NCBI GenBank assembly: GCA_963513935.1 | Contig: OY740769.1 | Location: 71,255,712 to 71,319,711, forward strand | DNA length: 64,000 nucleotides | Source of the DNA: Aphrophora alni | Lineage: Eukaryota > Arthropoda > Insecta > Hemiptera > Aphrophoridae | Direction: 5' to 3' | Shown: positions 45,766 to 58,800 of the stretch, piece after piece | Layout of the letters: each line of letters begins with the position of its first letter | Position numbering within the stretch: the first letter of the stretch is position 1 | Position numbers and translations under genes: made by a program | Notes under the pieces: generated by a model | The model's input: only the letters and a program-made list of their open reading frames with translations | Told to the model about the DNA's origin: nothing | Database searches by the model: none

Positions 45766-47664
45766 AAATAATATTTTTAAGTTAGGCCTAGATTGAACCA
45801 ACACATGTTTCAACACACACAAACCAATAAAAGCTTGCGTTAAGATATTTAAAATTAGAAAACAATATGTTACAATCTAATTTTAAAAAAAAGACATATT
45901 AGAATTTAATAGTAGGCCAATTTATATATGGTAAATGATATATTTTATAAATTGAAAATTGCCTCTTTTATTTATAACAATACAAAATCTCTGTCCTAAT
46001 TAATATTCCCGAGAAAATAACATTGTGTACAATAACCTGTTTTAAAAAAGTTATTATTTATATAATACAATTTCTATTCATATCGGCGAAGAAAGTCCCG
46101 CGATATTCTTCTCCAATCACAAACTTCTGTGGGCGTGTATTTTATAACTAACGTCTTGCTTCTAATGGTCGCCATCTTAATTCCAGATTTTCGTTCATAT
46201 TTCCACAGATTATGTCTTTGTTATTAAATATTTATATGAACTCAGGTGATGTTTTATATTTAGAAATATCTACTTCGTATTTCTGTATATCTCATTTTGT
46301 CTCTAGGTCTTCTGTATTTTTATAATCGGCGAAAGATCGGAGTTATATTTTCAATTCGGTTATTTTCCAAGTTGACCTTTCACGTCTAGATAAAAACAAA
46401 TTATTTAAGTTTTCTTGTCTTTAACTGTGTGTTGTTATTTTTTATGGATTAATCAAATTCTTAGGCGCAAATTTAATATAGGTTTTGATTTGTTTTAGAT
46501 TGACAATTTTCTGGATTAGTTATAATTGGGTCGGAAAGTATTAGATTTAGAATTTGTTTTGATTCGAGTCTTATCTTTTTGCCGCTAGGCGCGTGTATGT
46601 TGACGTTTAAAATTAAATGAATGAAATTGACTTTTTTTTTCTTTTTGTATTTAATACTCTTTAAAATTAAAATTTCGCAAAATCCTTTCTTAGTGAGCGT
46701 CTATGACCTCATACAAATATGCCTTTAAATTTTGGTATCAATATCTTTGTTGGTTTTTGCTCTACGTTGATTCTCTGTCAGTCATTCAGTCAGTCAGTCA
46801 GGACAAAGCCGTTTATATATGTAGTGATTAATTATTTTGTTGATTTGAAAATCTATTTTTTATGTTAGAATTTACTTTGTTTAATACGAAATATTACTTA
46901 ATCCGGTTACCCTTTCCATTGCACCCGCGTTATTCAAACATTCAATCAAACCTTAATTTTTACATTATCACAATTATACTTCATAAAGTCAAACTTTTCT
47001 AAAGTTTTATTTAAAACTGATCTATTTATTACTTTTTAACAAAATTATTTTACACAAAACTTCAATATAGGAACTTTTTTTTTATATACCCCTATGTGAA
47101 TCACAAGGCCTAAAATAAAAAAAGATTTGGAGATCAGAATTAAAAAGGTGTGTGTGTATGTGTGTTTTTTAGTCTATTCTTGAGTCTTATAGAGAATTAG
47201 CAAGAAATTTAATGTTTAGTTTTTTATAGATAACTTTGTTATCTTATGAGCTACAGAAAAACAAACAAAAAAATTTTTTCATCATTAAAATATGAAAACA
47301 ATTTGTCTCTTGTAAATTTTTGTGAAGATAGCAGTTTTCAAAATATGTGAAGTTAAAAAACTTTAACAGCCGCCATTATTAAAATAAAGTTTTTGTTTTT
47401 GGTACATTGTGAAATTTCAAATACATATACAAAACTGAACTCAATATTTTATCTATTTGATGAAATGTTTTAACTTTTTTTATAAAAAAACAACAACAAA
47501 ATATAATGAGCGTTTTCAGGTCTATATTTTGTATGAACTATTTTCTCTTTGTTTTACTTGGAGAATGAAATCTGAGAGTGCCAGGAGAACTTCAAGAAAC
47601 ACTCTGTATAAAAATAGTCAAACAGCCTAATATAACTTAATTGATATATTGATGTATTGGTTTA

Positions 47665-47740
<76 letters not shown>

Positions 47741-48133
47741 CAAATTAATGTTCTTATATTTAATGATGGCTTATATAGGGTAGTTTTACTATCATAATAT
47801 TGTTTAAGTTCTTTAATAAGTTTCTTTGAAAAGTTTTATTAGGCTATAATGTTACCTTGTCTTGAAAATTCTGATTTTTACAAGTTACCTTGTTTCTAAT
47901 ACTTTCCTTTATTATTTATATTTTATTAGCATTTATTCTTTGTAATATAATTTGTATTCTACTTTATAAATTATACTTTAATCGCTCCTTTTCTCTTATA
48001 AATCATTCAATATCATCAGTATTATTAAAAAGTTTGATCTTTTATATAAAGAACCATTCCTTTTTATTTTTCTTCAACAAAAGGTCAACATAGAGATTAG
48101 TTTTTATACTTCTGTGTGTTCAAAGTCATATAG

Positions 48134-48181
<48 letters not shown>

Positions 48182-48409
48182 AATTATTTTAAAGTATTTA
48201 ATTTATATATATATTTCCAAATTTCTATTTAATTTTTTATTCGTAATAACTAATAATAAATTTTCTTATGTGTTTTTCTTTTAATCATTCATAATAAATT
48301 TTATGATATCTAATATATATTGTCCACTGCTGTGATAGCCATAGATATAGTCGCACTTTCATCCGATGTACTATTCTGTACTATGTTTTTACTATTTAGT
48401 TAACCTTAC
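45766..48409 (+). other. intron, microsatellites, no gene
   Basis: AT-rich. (TA)n tracts at 47664-47738 and 48138-48179. A CAGTCAGTCAGTCAGGACA run near 46783-46802 is a common part of dispersed arthropod repeats. No coding signature was found in the frame at 47890-48093. Confidence 0.5.
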
Positions 48410-49239
48410 TTCAACCCTATAAGGGGTGGCTTATTTTACGCTTATGGAGTAAATGATGTGATGCTAGGATTTTTCACAAAGGAGTAATCACGGCATGTGA
48501 CGTGTCTGGATTGCCATGGCAACGGATTCCGATTACAACGTGAACAGTTGGTTTTTTTTCACCACCACCATGTAGTTCCATACTCTAAAAGTGTTTTACT
48601 ACTAATAGTTGATACTTATCCTGCTAGAATGCGTGGGTGTGATATCGTGTATACAAAAGGCTGCTAGATTGTCATTTCCCGAGCCCCCTGCCTTTCAGGA
48701 AAGCAAGGAAGCGGAAGGTTCAAAGACAGAGCTATGTATACAATAACACAAAAACCAGGCGAAAGAAGAGGAAAGACACCTCATATGAATGTGTAGACTG
48801 TTCAGTAGCATTATGTGTGCATCATTACTTTGGAGAGTTCCATAACCAAAAAAGTTTTTTGAAGACAAAACATTTTACTTCAATTTATTATTACGTAAAA
48901 TTTACAAAACCAATGCAATTTTAGTGCACTTAATTGTTTTAATAAATCAATAAGTAAATTTTATATAGTGTTTATTTCTCCTTTAATTGCTTTTACTAGT
49001 TTTTTAAAAGCAAAATCATGTCATATGACGTGATTACTTATACAAAAACTAATCTCGATTTTTCAATGATATCAAACTAAAAATGTGTTAAAAAAATGAA
49101 TATAGCAAACAATATTTAATAATTATAAAAATATAAAAATTCTTACTCTAGGAGCATATTAAAAATGTGAAAATTTTTACTTCTTTGGAAAACAAATGAA
49201 ATCACATCATATGACGTGGTTTCTCCTTAAAAGGGTTAA
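48410..49239 (+). mobile_element. piggyBac remnant retaining a Cys-rich C-terminal domain
   Basis: The right boundary is TTAA at 49236-49239; the left equivalent is TTCA at 48410-48413, apparently mutated. The inner ends AACCCTATAAGGGG and the complement of AACCCTTTTAAGGAG are inverted repeats. ATGACGTG-type words recur near both ends (48497, 49023, 49211). Between 48690 and 48850 a stop-interrupted peptide reads RKKRKDTSYECVDCSVALCV, then HHYFGEFH, the Cys/His pattern of the piggyBac C-terminal zinc domain. The catalytic domain is deleted. Confidence 0.68.
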
Positions 49240-49563
49240 AACACTTTATAACACTCACATTGAATTTGGATTCTACTTAACACTGTTATAGCCATCATTA
49301 TGTTAATTGCTTGTACTTATCAACTAACAACTATGTCTTAATAATTAATTTAATTCTATTATATATATAAAAAATGTGACAGTTTATTTAAATGAGTTAA
49401 GTGTTACTAAAATTGCCATCTCTTGCAGACATATGATGTTGATACCGTGTAAAAGTAGATAACTTCAGTTGCCGTGATTTCTCACAATAATTTTATAATG
49501 TACGAGTTTGTTAATTTAAAAAATAATAATAATTAGGGATACTGAATTTTCTTTGTTTGATAG
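49240..49563 (+). other. intron, no feature
   Basis: AT-rich. Ends in the acceptor TTTGATAG before 49564. Confidence 0.6.
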
Positions 49564-49761
49564 GAAGTACCTGAATGTTATCGCCCATCCGAATGGCTCT
49601 CAGCTGTAATTCCAAAGAAGTTTCCTTACTACCCTCAGATGGGAGATGAAGCCATGTTCTTCCGTCAGGGTTATGACTTGTATCTAGAAGCAGTGCGACA
49701 CAGGAAGGTGTATGAACTGGTACCTACGCAGATAACACCCTGGGGGAAAATGATGATTAAG
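49564..49761 (+). CDS. BRWD3: BRWD3/PHIP orthologue, start of the cryptic Tudor region
   Basis: Phase 0 in and out, 66 codons, acceptor GATAG before 49564, donor AAG/GTAAAG after 49761. It encodes ECYRPSEWLSAVIPKKFPYY, PQMGDEAMFFRQGYDLYLEAV and ELVPTQITPWGKM. PY-PQMGDEV-YFRQGH--Y-EAV is nearly invariant in BRWD/PHIP. In human PHIP this region folds as a cryptic Tudor domain that works with bromodomain 1 in recognising methylated H3K4. The MGDE…FRQG strand pair is typical of that fold. Confidence 0.95.
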
Positions 49762-49959
49762 GTAAAGACAACATATCATTACCAATAGAGTAAATAAAGC
49801 TGACTATGAAATGAATATAGTGCATCCTCGTTATATGACCATGTTTTTAGGAATACATTAAATGAAATTAGACTATAATTGTGAATGTTATGTAGATCAA
49901 AATCCTTTTGTTAGTGATACCTTATTATTTATTACCATGGATGATAGATCGTGGTATGT

Positions 49960-50027
<68 letters not shown>

Positions 50028-50312
50028 TTAAAAGCCATATTATATAGCTTGTATTCTGTATCTAATAATGCTTTACTATTGACTTAGATTAATTAATAAC
50101 AAATAAGTGGGTTATCGGATAGTTAAGAAAAAGAATTTTCATTGTATAATAACTTATAAATAATTAGACTTTAATATGTATGAATGCTCTACAAATCACA
50201 GTTTTAATCTAGTTTCATTCAGATTTGGTGTGTAGGCCTAATAATCAGGCCATAAATGAATGAGTAGCTGTATTTATTGGAAACTTTATATTCTTTCACC
50301 TGTGTTAAAATA
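49762..50312 (+). other. intron with long (GT)n
   Basis: A 66-bp (GT)33 microsatellite at 49961-50026. Otherwise AT-rich sequence up to the mariner element. Confidence 0.9.
49961..50026. repeat. (GT)33 microsatellite
   Basis: Uninterrupted GT dinucleotides about 200 bp downstream of a BRWD3 donor site. Confidence 0.97.
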
Positions 50313-51494
50313 CAGTATGCATCAAAATAAACAGTACTGAAATTGTAAGATTTTATTTACATAGTTTTACCAATATATACAAGTAAAAGGAAGCAAAATT
50401 GGTTAGACTCGGGTAATGACATGTTCAATATGACCTCCGTTCAGTTTTAGGCAACACTCGTACCGTTTTTGAAGGTTTTGGATTATTTTGGTGAAGAGGG
50501 GTTGTTTCATGCTCCTTATACACATGGTTATTTTTTCCTGGAGGTGTACGATGGTAGCTGGTGGGTCTTCACGGAAAATCTTGTCCTTCAACATTCTTCA
50601 GACATAGGCGTCAGGTGGAGTGGGCTGGGTAAGGAAAGTTTGTTCTAAAGGAGATGAGACAGTTGCCAAAAGTTTCTTGAAGGAAAGCAATGTTGGTTAA
50701 AGCAGTCTGACTGGTTGCACCATCTTGCTGGAACCATTGTGAACGAAAAGACAGGTTTCGGGCATGACAAAATCTCCTGAGGTCTCCTGTAAAATGATCA
50801 AGAATTGACCCTATATCGGTCCTGATATACAGTAAGACGATTTCCATTATTGTCTTCAACAAAGTATGGACCTATTATGCCACTCCCTGACACAGCGCAC
50901 CAAATGGTTACACGCTTACTATGTTGTGGCCTCTCTACTACACCGTCAGGACGTTCAAACCCAAGAAAACGTGTTGTCTGCTTGTTTATGAAACCACTAA
51001 GATCTGAATGCCATACATTACTCAGAAACTCAGGTTCTCCATAAAATATTGCTAACATTGAAGCACAGTACTGAACTCTGACTGTTTTGTTTATACAGTG
51101 CAAAGGTTGCCCAGTTTGTATCTTGTAGGGTAAACCACCATTGTTTTTGAACATTTTTCTCAACGATGTATTGCTTATATTCTGTTTCAAAGATGTTCAG
51201 TTTAGGCTTCTTTTCGATGACTGTAACACTTGATGCAACACTCTTCCGTGGTATTCACTTGTACAGACAGAAATTGGGCGACCTGAATAGCCCTTCCGCT
51301 GTGGCAAACACTACCTGTTCTTCGAAATTTTTGAACAACACTAATTCTCTACAATAAAAGCTTTCTCTGCAGTAGTTAGCACCATGTCAACAAAAATAAC
51401 CTCAAATAAGAAAAAAAAATCATGAAGACGTGGCAACAATCAAAAGTTGACACAGCTGATTTAGTTTCAGTACTATTTATTTTGGCGCATACCG
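50313..51494 (-). mobile_element. Tc1/mariner-type element with intact ends
   Basis: TA dinucleotides flank it (50311-50312, 51495-51496). The terminal inverted repeats are about 30 bp with 26 matches. The left begins CAGTATGCATCAAAATAAAC; the right, complemented, begins CGGTATGCGCCAAAATAAAT. At 1182 bp it is the expected length for a single-transposase element. The transposase frame inside is broken. Confidence 0.9.
50403..51381 (-). pseudogene. Tc1/mariner-family transposase, broken
   Basis: Minus-strand frames in order: from about 51381 the start MVLTTAEKAFIVEN (N-terminal helix-turn-helix, DUF4817-like, with stops); 51190-50798 with SLRKMFKNNGGLPYKIQTGQ, NVWHSDLSGFINKQTTRFLG and TIWCAVSGSGIIGPYFVEDN; 50862-50611 with WFQQDGATSQTA; then 50594-50403 with KIFREDPPATIVHLQEKI. 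HSDL(SG) marks the first catalytic region (DLSG where D-A/S-HF is usual). QQDGATSQTA holds the second Asp. The third (P-SPDL--CD) is lost in the break between 50611 and 50594. It would cut and paste its own ends; it is inactive here. Confidence 0.85.
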
Positions 51495-51766
51495 TAATTG
51501 TTTTAAGATAACACCTAACTTTTATATTAAAAATAAATAAATTTAATTGATGTTAAAATTAATTGAAATTGCTTAAGCAAATAACGGCACTCATAATACA
51601 TTTACATTATTTGACATTTGTTTACAGTTTGGATTTCTCTGTCTGTGTGTGTGTGTGAGTGTGTGCATGTATGTTTTACGTACATTTTTATGCAATCTGT
51701 TATTTCAGATTTATTGTCATAGTAGTCAAAAACAGAACTTGAAAGTTTTCATTTTGTTTCATTTAG
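51495..51766 (+). other. intron, no gene
   Basis: Contains a short GT-rich tract near 51644-51664. The acceptor is TTCATTTAG before 51767. Confidence 0.6.
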
Positions 51767-52051
<285 letters not shown>

Positions 52052-52156
52052 TAAAACACAAACATATTAAGTAGCATAATAAACTTTTTGTTATGAATTT
52101 ATTGCAAAAATGATTTAAACATTTTCTAATTTCTAATGGCCATTGTTTTTGTTTAG

Positions 52157-52315
52157 GTGATAGATTCAGAAGTATGATAGACGACTGCTGGTGGTGGGGT
52201 AGAATCGAAATCATTAGAAATAGTCTATCTGAGTTCCTAAAATACCGTATTATCTGGGACAATGGGGAGACAGAACATATGAGTCCATGGGATATGGAGC
52301 CTATACTGCCTCATA
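52157..52315 (+). CDS. BRWD3: BRWD3/PHIP orthologue, end of the cryptic Tudor region
   Basis: Phase 1 in and out, acceptor TGTTTAG before 52157, donor A/GTAAGT after 52315. It encodes [20 protein letters not shown], then [20 protein letters not shown] and PILPH. DRFR-IIDD-WW-G and [15 protein letters not shown] are diagnostic for BRWD/PHIP; the W-DN-E strand is Tudor-like. It leads directly into the bromodomain exon in the same phase. Confidence 0.96.
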
Positions 52316-52499
52316 GTAAGTCATTGTATTATAACAACTTATCTATAATATTGTAATAACAGTTATACATGGTTATCAAGATATTCATTAGAATGAAATT
52401 TAAGTTATTTTATCTGAAAATATTCAGCATTTAGTATTGACAAATAATATATACTGCGCTTAGAATAATGACATCATACACTTATACCAGCTTCTTTTC
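52316..52499 (+). other. intron, no feature
   Basis: Short stretch before the mariner remnant. Confidence 0.5.
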
Positions 52500-53140
52500 T
52501 ACTTTCCAGCACGTCTGTAACGCCATCTTTCAGAATAGTCATCACCTACCTTGGTATTTTCTCCTTAATTATATCAATGATCTGAAATATCTTCCATTTT
52601 AAAACTGATTTTAGCTTTGGGAAAAGTCAGAAAATGCAAGCAGTAATCTGTGCTGTAGAGGGAAACTAGGTAATTCCATGTTTTGCCAAAAAAACCTCCA
52701 TGAGATAAGATGAATTAGGCAACCTCAGTATCATGGTGAAACTGCCAGTCACCATTTGACCATAGCTGCAGCGATTTTCTTCTTATTGTTTCTCTCACCT
52801 GTCAAAGAACATTGATATATTATTCCTTATTAATTGTGTGTTTTGGAGTAGTATACTCATTATGAAAAACGCTTCACTTTAAACATACTGTCAACATGAG
52901 CTTGAATTTGCTTTGACTTTGCAGCACCTTCTTTAGACATGGAGCTACTTTCTTTGAGAAGACTGAGCTTATGTAAGGGTCAAAAAATAGATCCATAATA
53001 ATTAGCCTCCTGTTTAATCTGATCTGTTGAGAAATGGTGTCAATTGTTAAGTAAGATCTCAACAACCGCAGCTCAAAATTAGTTTTGCTCTCATTGTAGA
53101 ACAAATTTTTTCATCAATTGTTTCAGGGAAAGATCCTTCA
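52500..53140 (-). pseudogene. mariner (SETMAR/Mos1-like) transposase, catalytic part, decayed
   Basis: The minus strand, with frameshifts, reads LKKVLQSQSKFKLMLTV, then HNEYTTPKHTINKEEYINVL, QVRETIRRKSLQLWSNGDW, QFHHDTEVA, a FILSHG-FFGKTWN segment and FPKAKI. Mariner transposases have the same order: KK-RQS-SKFKVMLTVFFD (first Asp after this), -V-HEFLP-G-TVNKEYY--V, R-LREAIR-KRPELW, ILHHDNAPAH (second Asp), V-EFL, and DFFLFP-LK (third Asp). The second Asp survives in HHDT; the others are lost. Terminal repeats were not found. Confidence 0.75.
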
Positions 53141-53574
53141 TCAAAATATCTATTGGAAACACTAGTTTTAGGAATCATCAAGTTATCTAACCCTCAAATG
53201 GTCAGTTGCCGATATTTTTAGAATGCAGGTCACAGTGATTCTATGCTTGTTGAAGGCCTTCTAGAATGAGGATCTTTTAAGATTTATAGTTTCCTTTGAG
53301 TATCTAAAACAATTTTATCTGGGTTTTGATCATCAAGCCTTCTTCAACATTCATATTGTTTCCAAGATCGTGTTTTAGGCAATATTTATTCATATTCACT
53401 GATCTATTCTCTCAACTATTGTGAATGTCACTTGTGTCATACATTATACAAGTTCACTCAACGGTGTCTAGAAGTCAACTTTTACCAGACAAATTTTGTA
53501 CCAAATATTGTTTATAACACTACAAGTAGAAGTGAAGAATATTTAAGAAATAATGCTTATAAAGTTTGAAGCAT
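53141..53574 (+). other. intron, no feature recognised
   Basis: AT-rich, possibly more decayed mariner sequence. Confidence 0.4.
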
Positions 53575-54202
53575 TTAACCTATTGAGGATCAATATAAAT
53601 ATGGTACAGTGGTCACCACTAGTACAAATGAATTTTAGCAATGAATGACTTTGCTTTTTGAAGCTCTATTTGACATGTTTTTATAACAAAATCAATTTTT
53701 TTCATTTACTATTATTATAAATTAATATGAACAGATATATGAAAAAATATTATTTTAAAAATACAAATATTGAATTATAAATTTACTTACTAATATTTGT
53801 GAACTAAATTGTATCCAAGTTAGTCGATATGGACATGATCACTCAGTTATTAAAATTAGGTGATCATATACCTAAACAATTATAAGTTCTTTACAAAATT
53901 ATTACGTTACAAAAGCAATGTCAATTTATTTGTTTATTAACATCTTACAGAGTATATGATGAAGATTTACAACAGTTTGAAAACATCAATATAATTTTCA
54001 AACAATAAGTAATAAAGTTATTTACCAAGAAGTTACAATATTTTCTTGGCAATGCATAGGCCATTGCTAAAAAGAGTCTAGCAGACATGCCAACACAAGT
54101 GAGCGAGTAACATATAAACCTATATGTTAAAGAGAGAGCTAAAGAGAGAAAAGTGGATATTGTCATACATGAATGCCAAATCCCTAATCTGTAATAGGTT
54201 AA
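53575..54202. mobile_element. possible TTAA-flanked MITE
   Basis: TTAA at 53575-53578 and 54199-54202, with inner ends that both begin CCTATT in inverted orientation (CCTATTGAGGATC and the complement of CCTATTACAGATT). The inverted repeat is short and imperfect, so the call rests mainly on TTAA placement and the similar piggyBac MITEs in the window. No coding frame. Confidence 0.4.
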
Positions 54203-55051
54203 AGGTTTTAAATACCATCATTTACTAATAATAAACAAAAATGGATTTTATAGGCTATTCTGACAGAATGTCTACAACATTATTTTATCATTAGGAAAAA
54301 AAGTTGTAATAACCTTTAAATTGTCAACCATTATAAAATTATTTTAGTTTTACACCACTGACAGTACAATTATTTACTCGTTCATCATTAGTTGGACATC
54401 TGTGGATTTATCATCATGAGGGCTAAGAGAGGTTTCATTCGATTTGAAAATAATTAGGCTTTCTAGTATTTATTTTACTTAAAATGTTTTACTTCCTAAG
54501 CCCATCCTCTAAGGGATAAAACACATTCTTATATTCACATGAATTTCATATAAAGCTTGAAATTTAAAAATAATACTGGAAATTTAATAGTAATATGTTT
54601 TATGTGCCAGTAGTACTTATTATATAATAAATAATCTGGATTCAGGATAGATTTATTTTGGTTATTCAATTGGATTAGTTGTTGTTTATGGTCAAGACTA
54701 TACCCAGTTTAAGACTGAAGTCTTGTGTCTTTGGTATATATAATTGTTTATTTAGTTATTAATGAACCAATTCAAAAAATAAGTGCTATATGGATTAAAT
54801 AAAGCTTTTCATAATATTATATAAACTTAGGAATTCTAACAATTATCTAATTATGCTTATTAGTTTTGCCAAACCATTGAGGCCATCTGAAGATTATTAT
54901 AGTTAGCGTATTGTATATTATTGAGAAGAGTTAATTATTATCTTTGAAGTTCTACTTTATAGGTATGTCACCTGTACACTGAGAACACAAACACCTACAT
55001 AGTAAGGTGTTTATTGTTAAATAAACACAAAATGTATTTATATGTTAACAG
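54203..55051 (+). other. intron, no feature
   Basis: AT-rich. The acceptor GTTAACAG precedes 55052. Confidence 0.6.
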
Positions 55052-55299
55052 CTGAACCTGTTGAAGTTGGTGGTTCAATTCCAGTGATGCCAGATGAGAT
55101 TGCTGCAATCCTTTACCATCCTAGACCGGATGAATGGCCAGCTGGTGATAGAGACACTGCTTGTGATAGGATAATTCAAGGGTTAGAGCAAGTAATGGAG
55201 TTATCAATTGCAGAGCCTTTCATAGCTCCTGTAGACATCAATAGATACCCTTCATACGCAATGGTGGTGGAATATCCTATCGATTTGTCTACAATTAAG
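55052..55299 (+). CDS. BRWD3: BRWD3/PHIP orthologue, bromodomain 1 first half
   Basis: Phase 1 in and phase 0 out, acceptor AACAG before 55052, donor AAG/GTATAA after 55299. It encodes TEPVEVGGSIPVMPDEIAAI, YHPRPDEWPAGDRDTACDRI, IQGLEQVMELSIAEPFIAPV and DINRYPSYAMVVEYPIDLST. The last part is helix Z and the ZA loop of a bromodomain: F--PVD---YP-Y---V-YP-DL-TI. The YP-DL motif lines the acetyl-lysine pocket. Together with the Tudor region this forms the histone-reading module. Confidence 0.95.
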
Positions 55300-55714
55300 G
55301 TATAAATGTTACATACACAGTATAAAATTGAATTTTATTTTATTTTACTTAATTCATCATAATTCATAGTTTAAACAGTGATTGTTATAAAATAAACAAA
55401 GCAGTAGAGCTTTATAGTAATTCATGAATTACTCGTGCAACCATTTTTATTGTATAGAAAACTTGTTCTGTTTAAAAAGTAACATCAATTTTGTAAATAT
55501 AAAGCTAAAACTTTTTTCTTCTAATAATTTAAAAACTCTAGCTTTGAATTCTGCAATTTTCTGCTAACTATATTTATTAATATAGTTAAGTAGTTAATAT
55601 TATTAAGTAAGTTAATTTTATATAGTCAAGAATTTTTTTTATTTAAAAAGTGTCCTTTTTCAACATTTCACTATATTTTTTAAGGGTTATTTGATTTTGT
55701 TTAAGGATAATCAG

Positions 55715-55748
<34 letters not shown>

Positions 55749-55818
55749 CATACATATGTACATACATACATACATACATACATACATACATACATACATA
55801 CATACATACATACATACA

Positions 55819-55849
<31 letters not shown>

Positions 55850-58800
55850 TGTAAAAGTTGTCTTTTGTGATCTATCCCGTTGAGCTAAGAAGAATACTCT
55901 TGCCTTCATTATTTATATTTGACAATATAAATTATCATTTTGTCATTCCATTGCTATATCCTCACCTACACCTGTCCAACTTATCCACTGATAACAACAA
56001 ACAATTGCTAAATATAAAACCTGGTGATGATAATATTCACATTTGATAATGAAGGTAACCTTCAGCAATTCTTGAGATTAATTGGAGCAATATTTTGCTC
56101 TTCCACCTAATAGACTTTTTATTATTCAAAATTCAAAAGAACAGGAAGACTTAAGTGTATATCTTTCTGATAAATATAACTATAACCACAGTAACTGATC
56201 CTGTTAAGACCATAAGAAAGCTCATAATGGTTTTCGTTTAGATAAAAGCAATTCTGATAAAGATTTTTTTGATGAATGATTTACTTTTTTGGTCAGATTT
56301 GTAACTTGCCTTACCTTGAGTGTGAATTTACTTTTGAAATTAACTTGTTAGCACCAGTCTGCGAGTAAGCAGACACTTTCAACTAACCTCAGTATTGTGA
56401 ATTTTCTAGGAAAATCTACTTGGAATCACAATCAAACTATAGATTTGATTAAATATCCAATATTTAATACTCATTAGGATTTTTTTCTATCTAAATACAT
56501 ACATACACCTAAAATAAATAGTTTCCAATTATTGAAATACTTCCTAAGTAAATACAATTATTACAGCTAACATGGGTGAAATTTTAACAAAATGCTAGTT
56601 AAAATATAAAATACATTACAAAACAAAACAAATGGAGTTTACAGTAGACTGTCTTTTTGGGGAAAACTATTTAAAGTTTGCAACATTTCATAAATTAAAA
56701 ATAAATAAAAAGAATCATTTCAAATATTAGTCATGCCACCTAGAAGCAGTTTTAAAGAATGAACTACCGCGACACCTAGCGGCCAATCTGAGCAACACTA
56801 AACTAAAATGTCAGATAGAGCAAAATATCCCTACTTCGATCAGAAATTTACAAATTAAAATTATTTCTCTATATTTTATACCAGTAATAACCATATCAGA
56901 ATTGTTCCAAATTATTCATTCTCTACAGGAAAATTGTTAAAGAGACATGACACGGCTACAAATAAATATTTTTACTTTCAAATGCCCACCATCCTAGGTT
57001 CTAAGCCATCTACCCGTATAATGTACAATAATACGAGAAAATAAAGACTCGAGGAAATAAATAAATAATTCTATTTTTCCAAGCAGATATTTAGTAGATA
57101 TTTCCAAGTAGATATTTTATATCTAGAATATTGTTAAGAAAAGACCAAGTATGTAGAAATAATTTTCTTTAAATCAAAAGCTAACATAAAATCATTAGGT
57201 CATATGGTCAACGCAAGACTGTTACCTTCAAAGGAAATGCCCACGAAGAAACTCGCCCACTGATTGTCATTAAGTTAAATCACAAACCTCTATGGTATTT
57301 GAACTATTTTAGATAAATGCAAATTAGTTGATAATAATTTTAAGTTGCCTGAGAAGTTATTATATCCTTTATTGCTCTTAATATAATGTAGCTGCTCTAC
57401 CAAAAGGGAAATAAAAATCATGTCATTTCCCACCAAATATGTACATACATACACACAGACATACAACAATAGGAAATGGGATGTAGAAGGCAGCAAAAAT
57501 TTGTAAAGGAGAGTGACGCCTTTTTATAATATAGCTCCAGATGGAAAAGATGCATTCCATGATTGAATCCTTTGTATCATTATAAATCAGTTCAATCTTA
57601 CAAACATAAGTGATAAATTATGACTTAAGACTTTTGAAATAGTGTAATATAATTCCGATCGTAACGGAACAAGGAAGAAATTAGAAAAAAGAAAAGAAAA
57701 AACTATGCTCAACTAATTTGGTGAGATCAATCTAATAGTAGATAGCCATTACAAATCACATGTAAACCAAAACAATCGAATCAACATATATTCCATCCAT
57801 CCTTGAATTATACTTCTTTTTTTTCCATTTTATGTTGATGTTGATTATTTGGAGACTTTCTTCAAACATTAATATATCAATACTGTGTCTTTTCCCCTAA
57901 TCATTGGGAAAAGTCGGCACGAACCAAACCCGAGATTGGACTTATTTTATTCTTCATTTCTATATAACAGATATAACCAGTGTGATATTAAATGAACAGA
58001 CAGAACTGTGTATCTCAACAACCATCATAGAGGTTTTTATAAAACTTTTAATTAAATTTCTTTTATTAAAAACTCTATTGTGCTTGGTAATAATAAAAAT
58101 CATTCTAATTTTTTATTTTTTTATTGTTTAATATAATTTGTATGTGATAAAAATCAAGTAATTGATCTTTCATTTTTATACTAATTTGACAATAATGGAA
58201 ATAGGAAAGCTTTATTTAAATTTATGTTTGTTATTGAGTTATATGTATTCATTCCTATTTAATTTGTAAATAAACCAAGAAATCTGTTTTTATTGTATGT
58301 TTATATATGTTTTATTATTTTCAGATAACTAATTTAATATTCCCTTAAAACTAAAGTAAAAGTCAGATCAATATTGCTTTTATGTTAAATATCATCCATA
58401 TTATCATTGTCTTTTAATTATTATTAGTTGAGTTATTTTGTAAGTTCAAAAAGTTCTATAGCCTATTTTATTCCAATATGCCATCATGATAGCTGAATGA
58501 TGTAAGTTTTCATGTCATATATAGTTACACCTCAGGTATTGAACAAAGTTCTAACCTGTAGCATTCGTTACCTATGTGTCACCAATTTCATGACGTTACC
58601 CATAGGGAAACCTCATCACATTTGAGGGGAATGTTTCCAACGATTTCATATGATTGTCCAGCTTTGGCCAAAAACGAATAACCAATTTCCTATTGTATAA
58701 CCTCACCAAACCTATACTGAATCCCAGCCAGCTTTTAAAAGTTATTAATTGTAATATTATTTACAATAATTACAAGTTGATAAAAACTTAACCTAATTAA

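Noticed and set aside
49862..50047. 61-codon frame containing a VCVC run
   Set aside because: Read-through of (GT)33.
55643..55909. 88-codon minus-strand frame with VCMY repeats
   Set aside because: Translation of the (CATA)n microsatellite.
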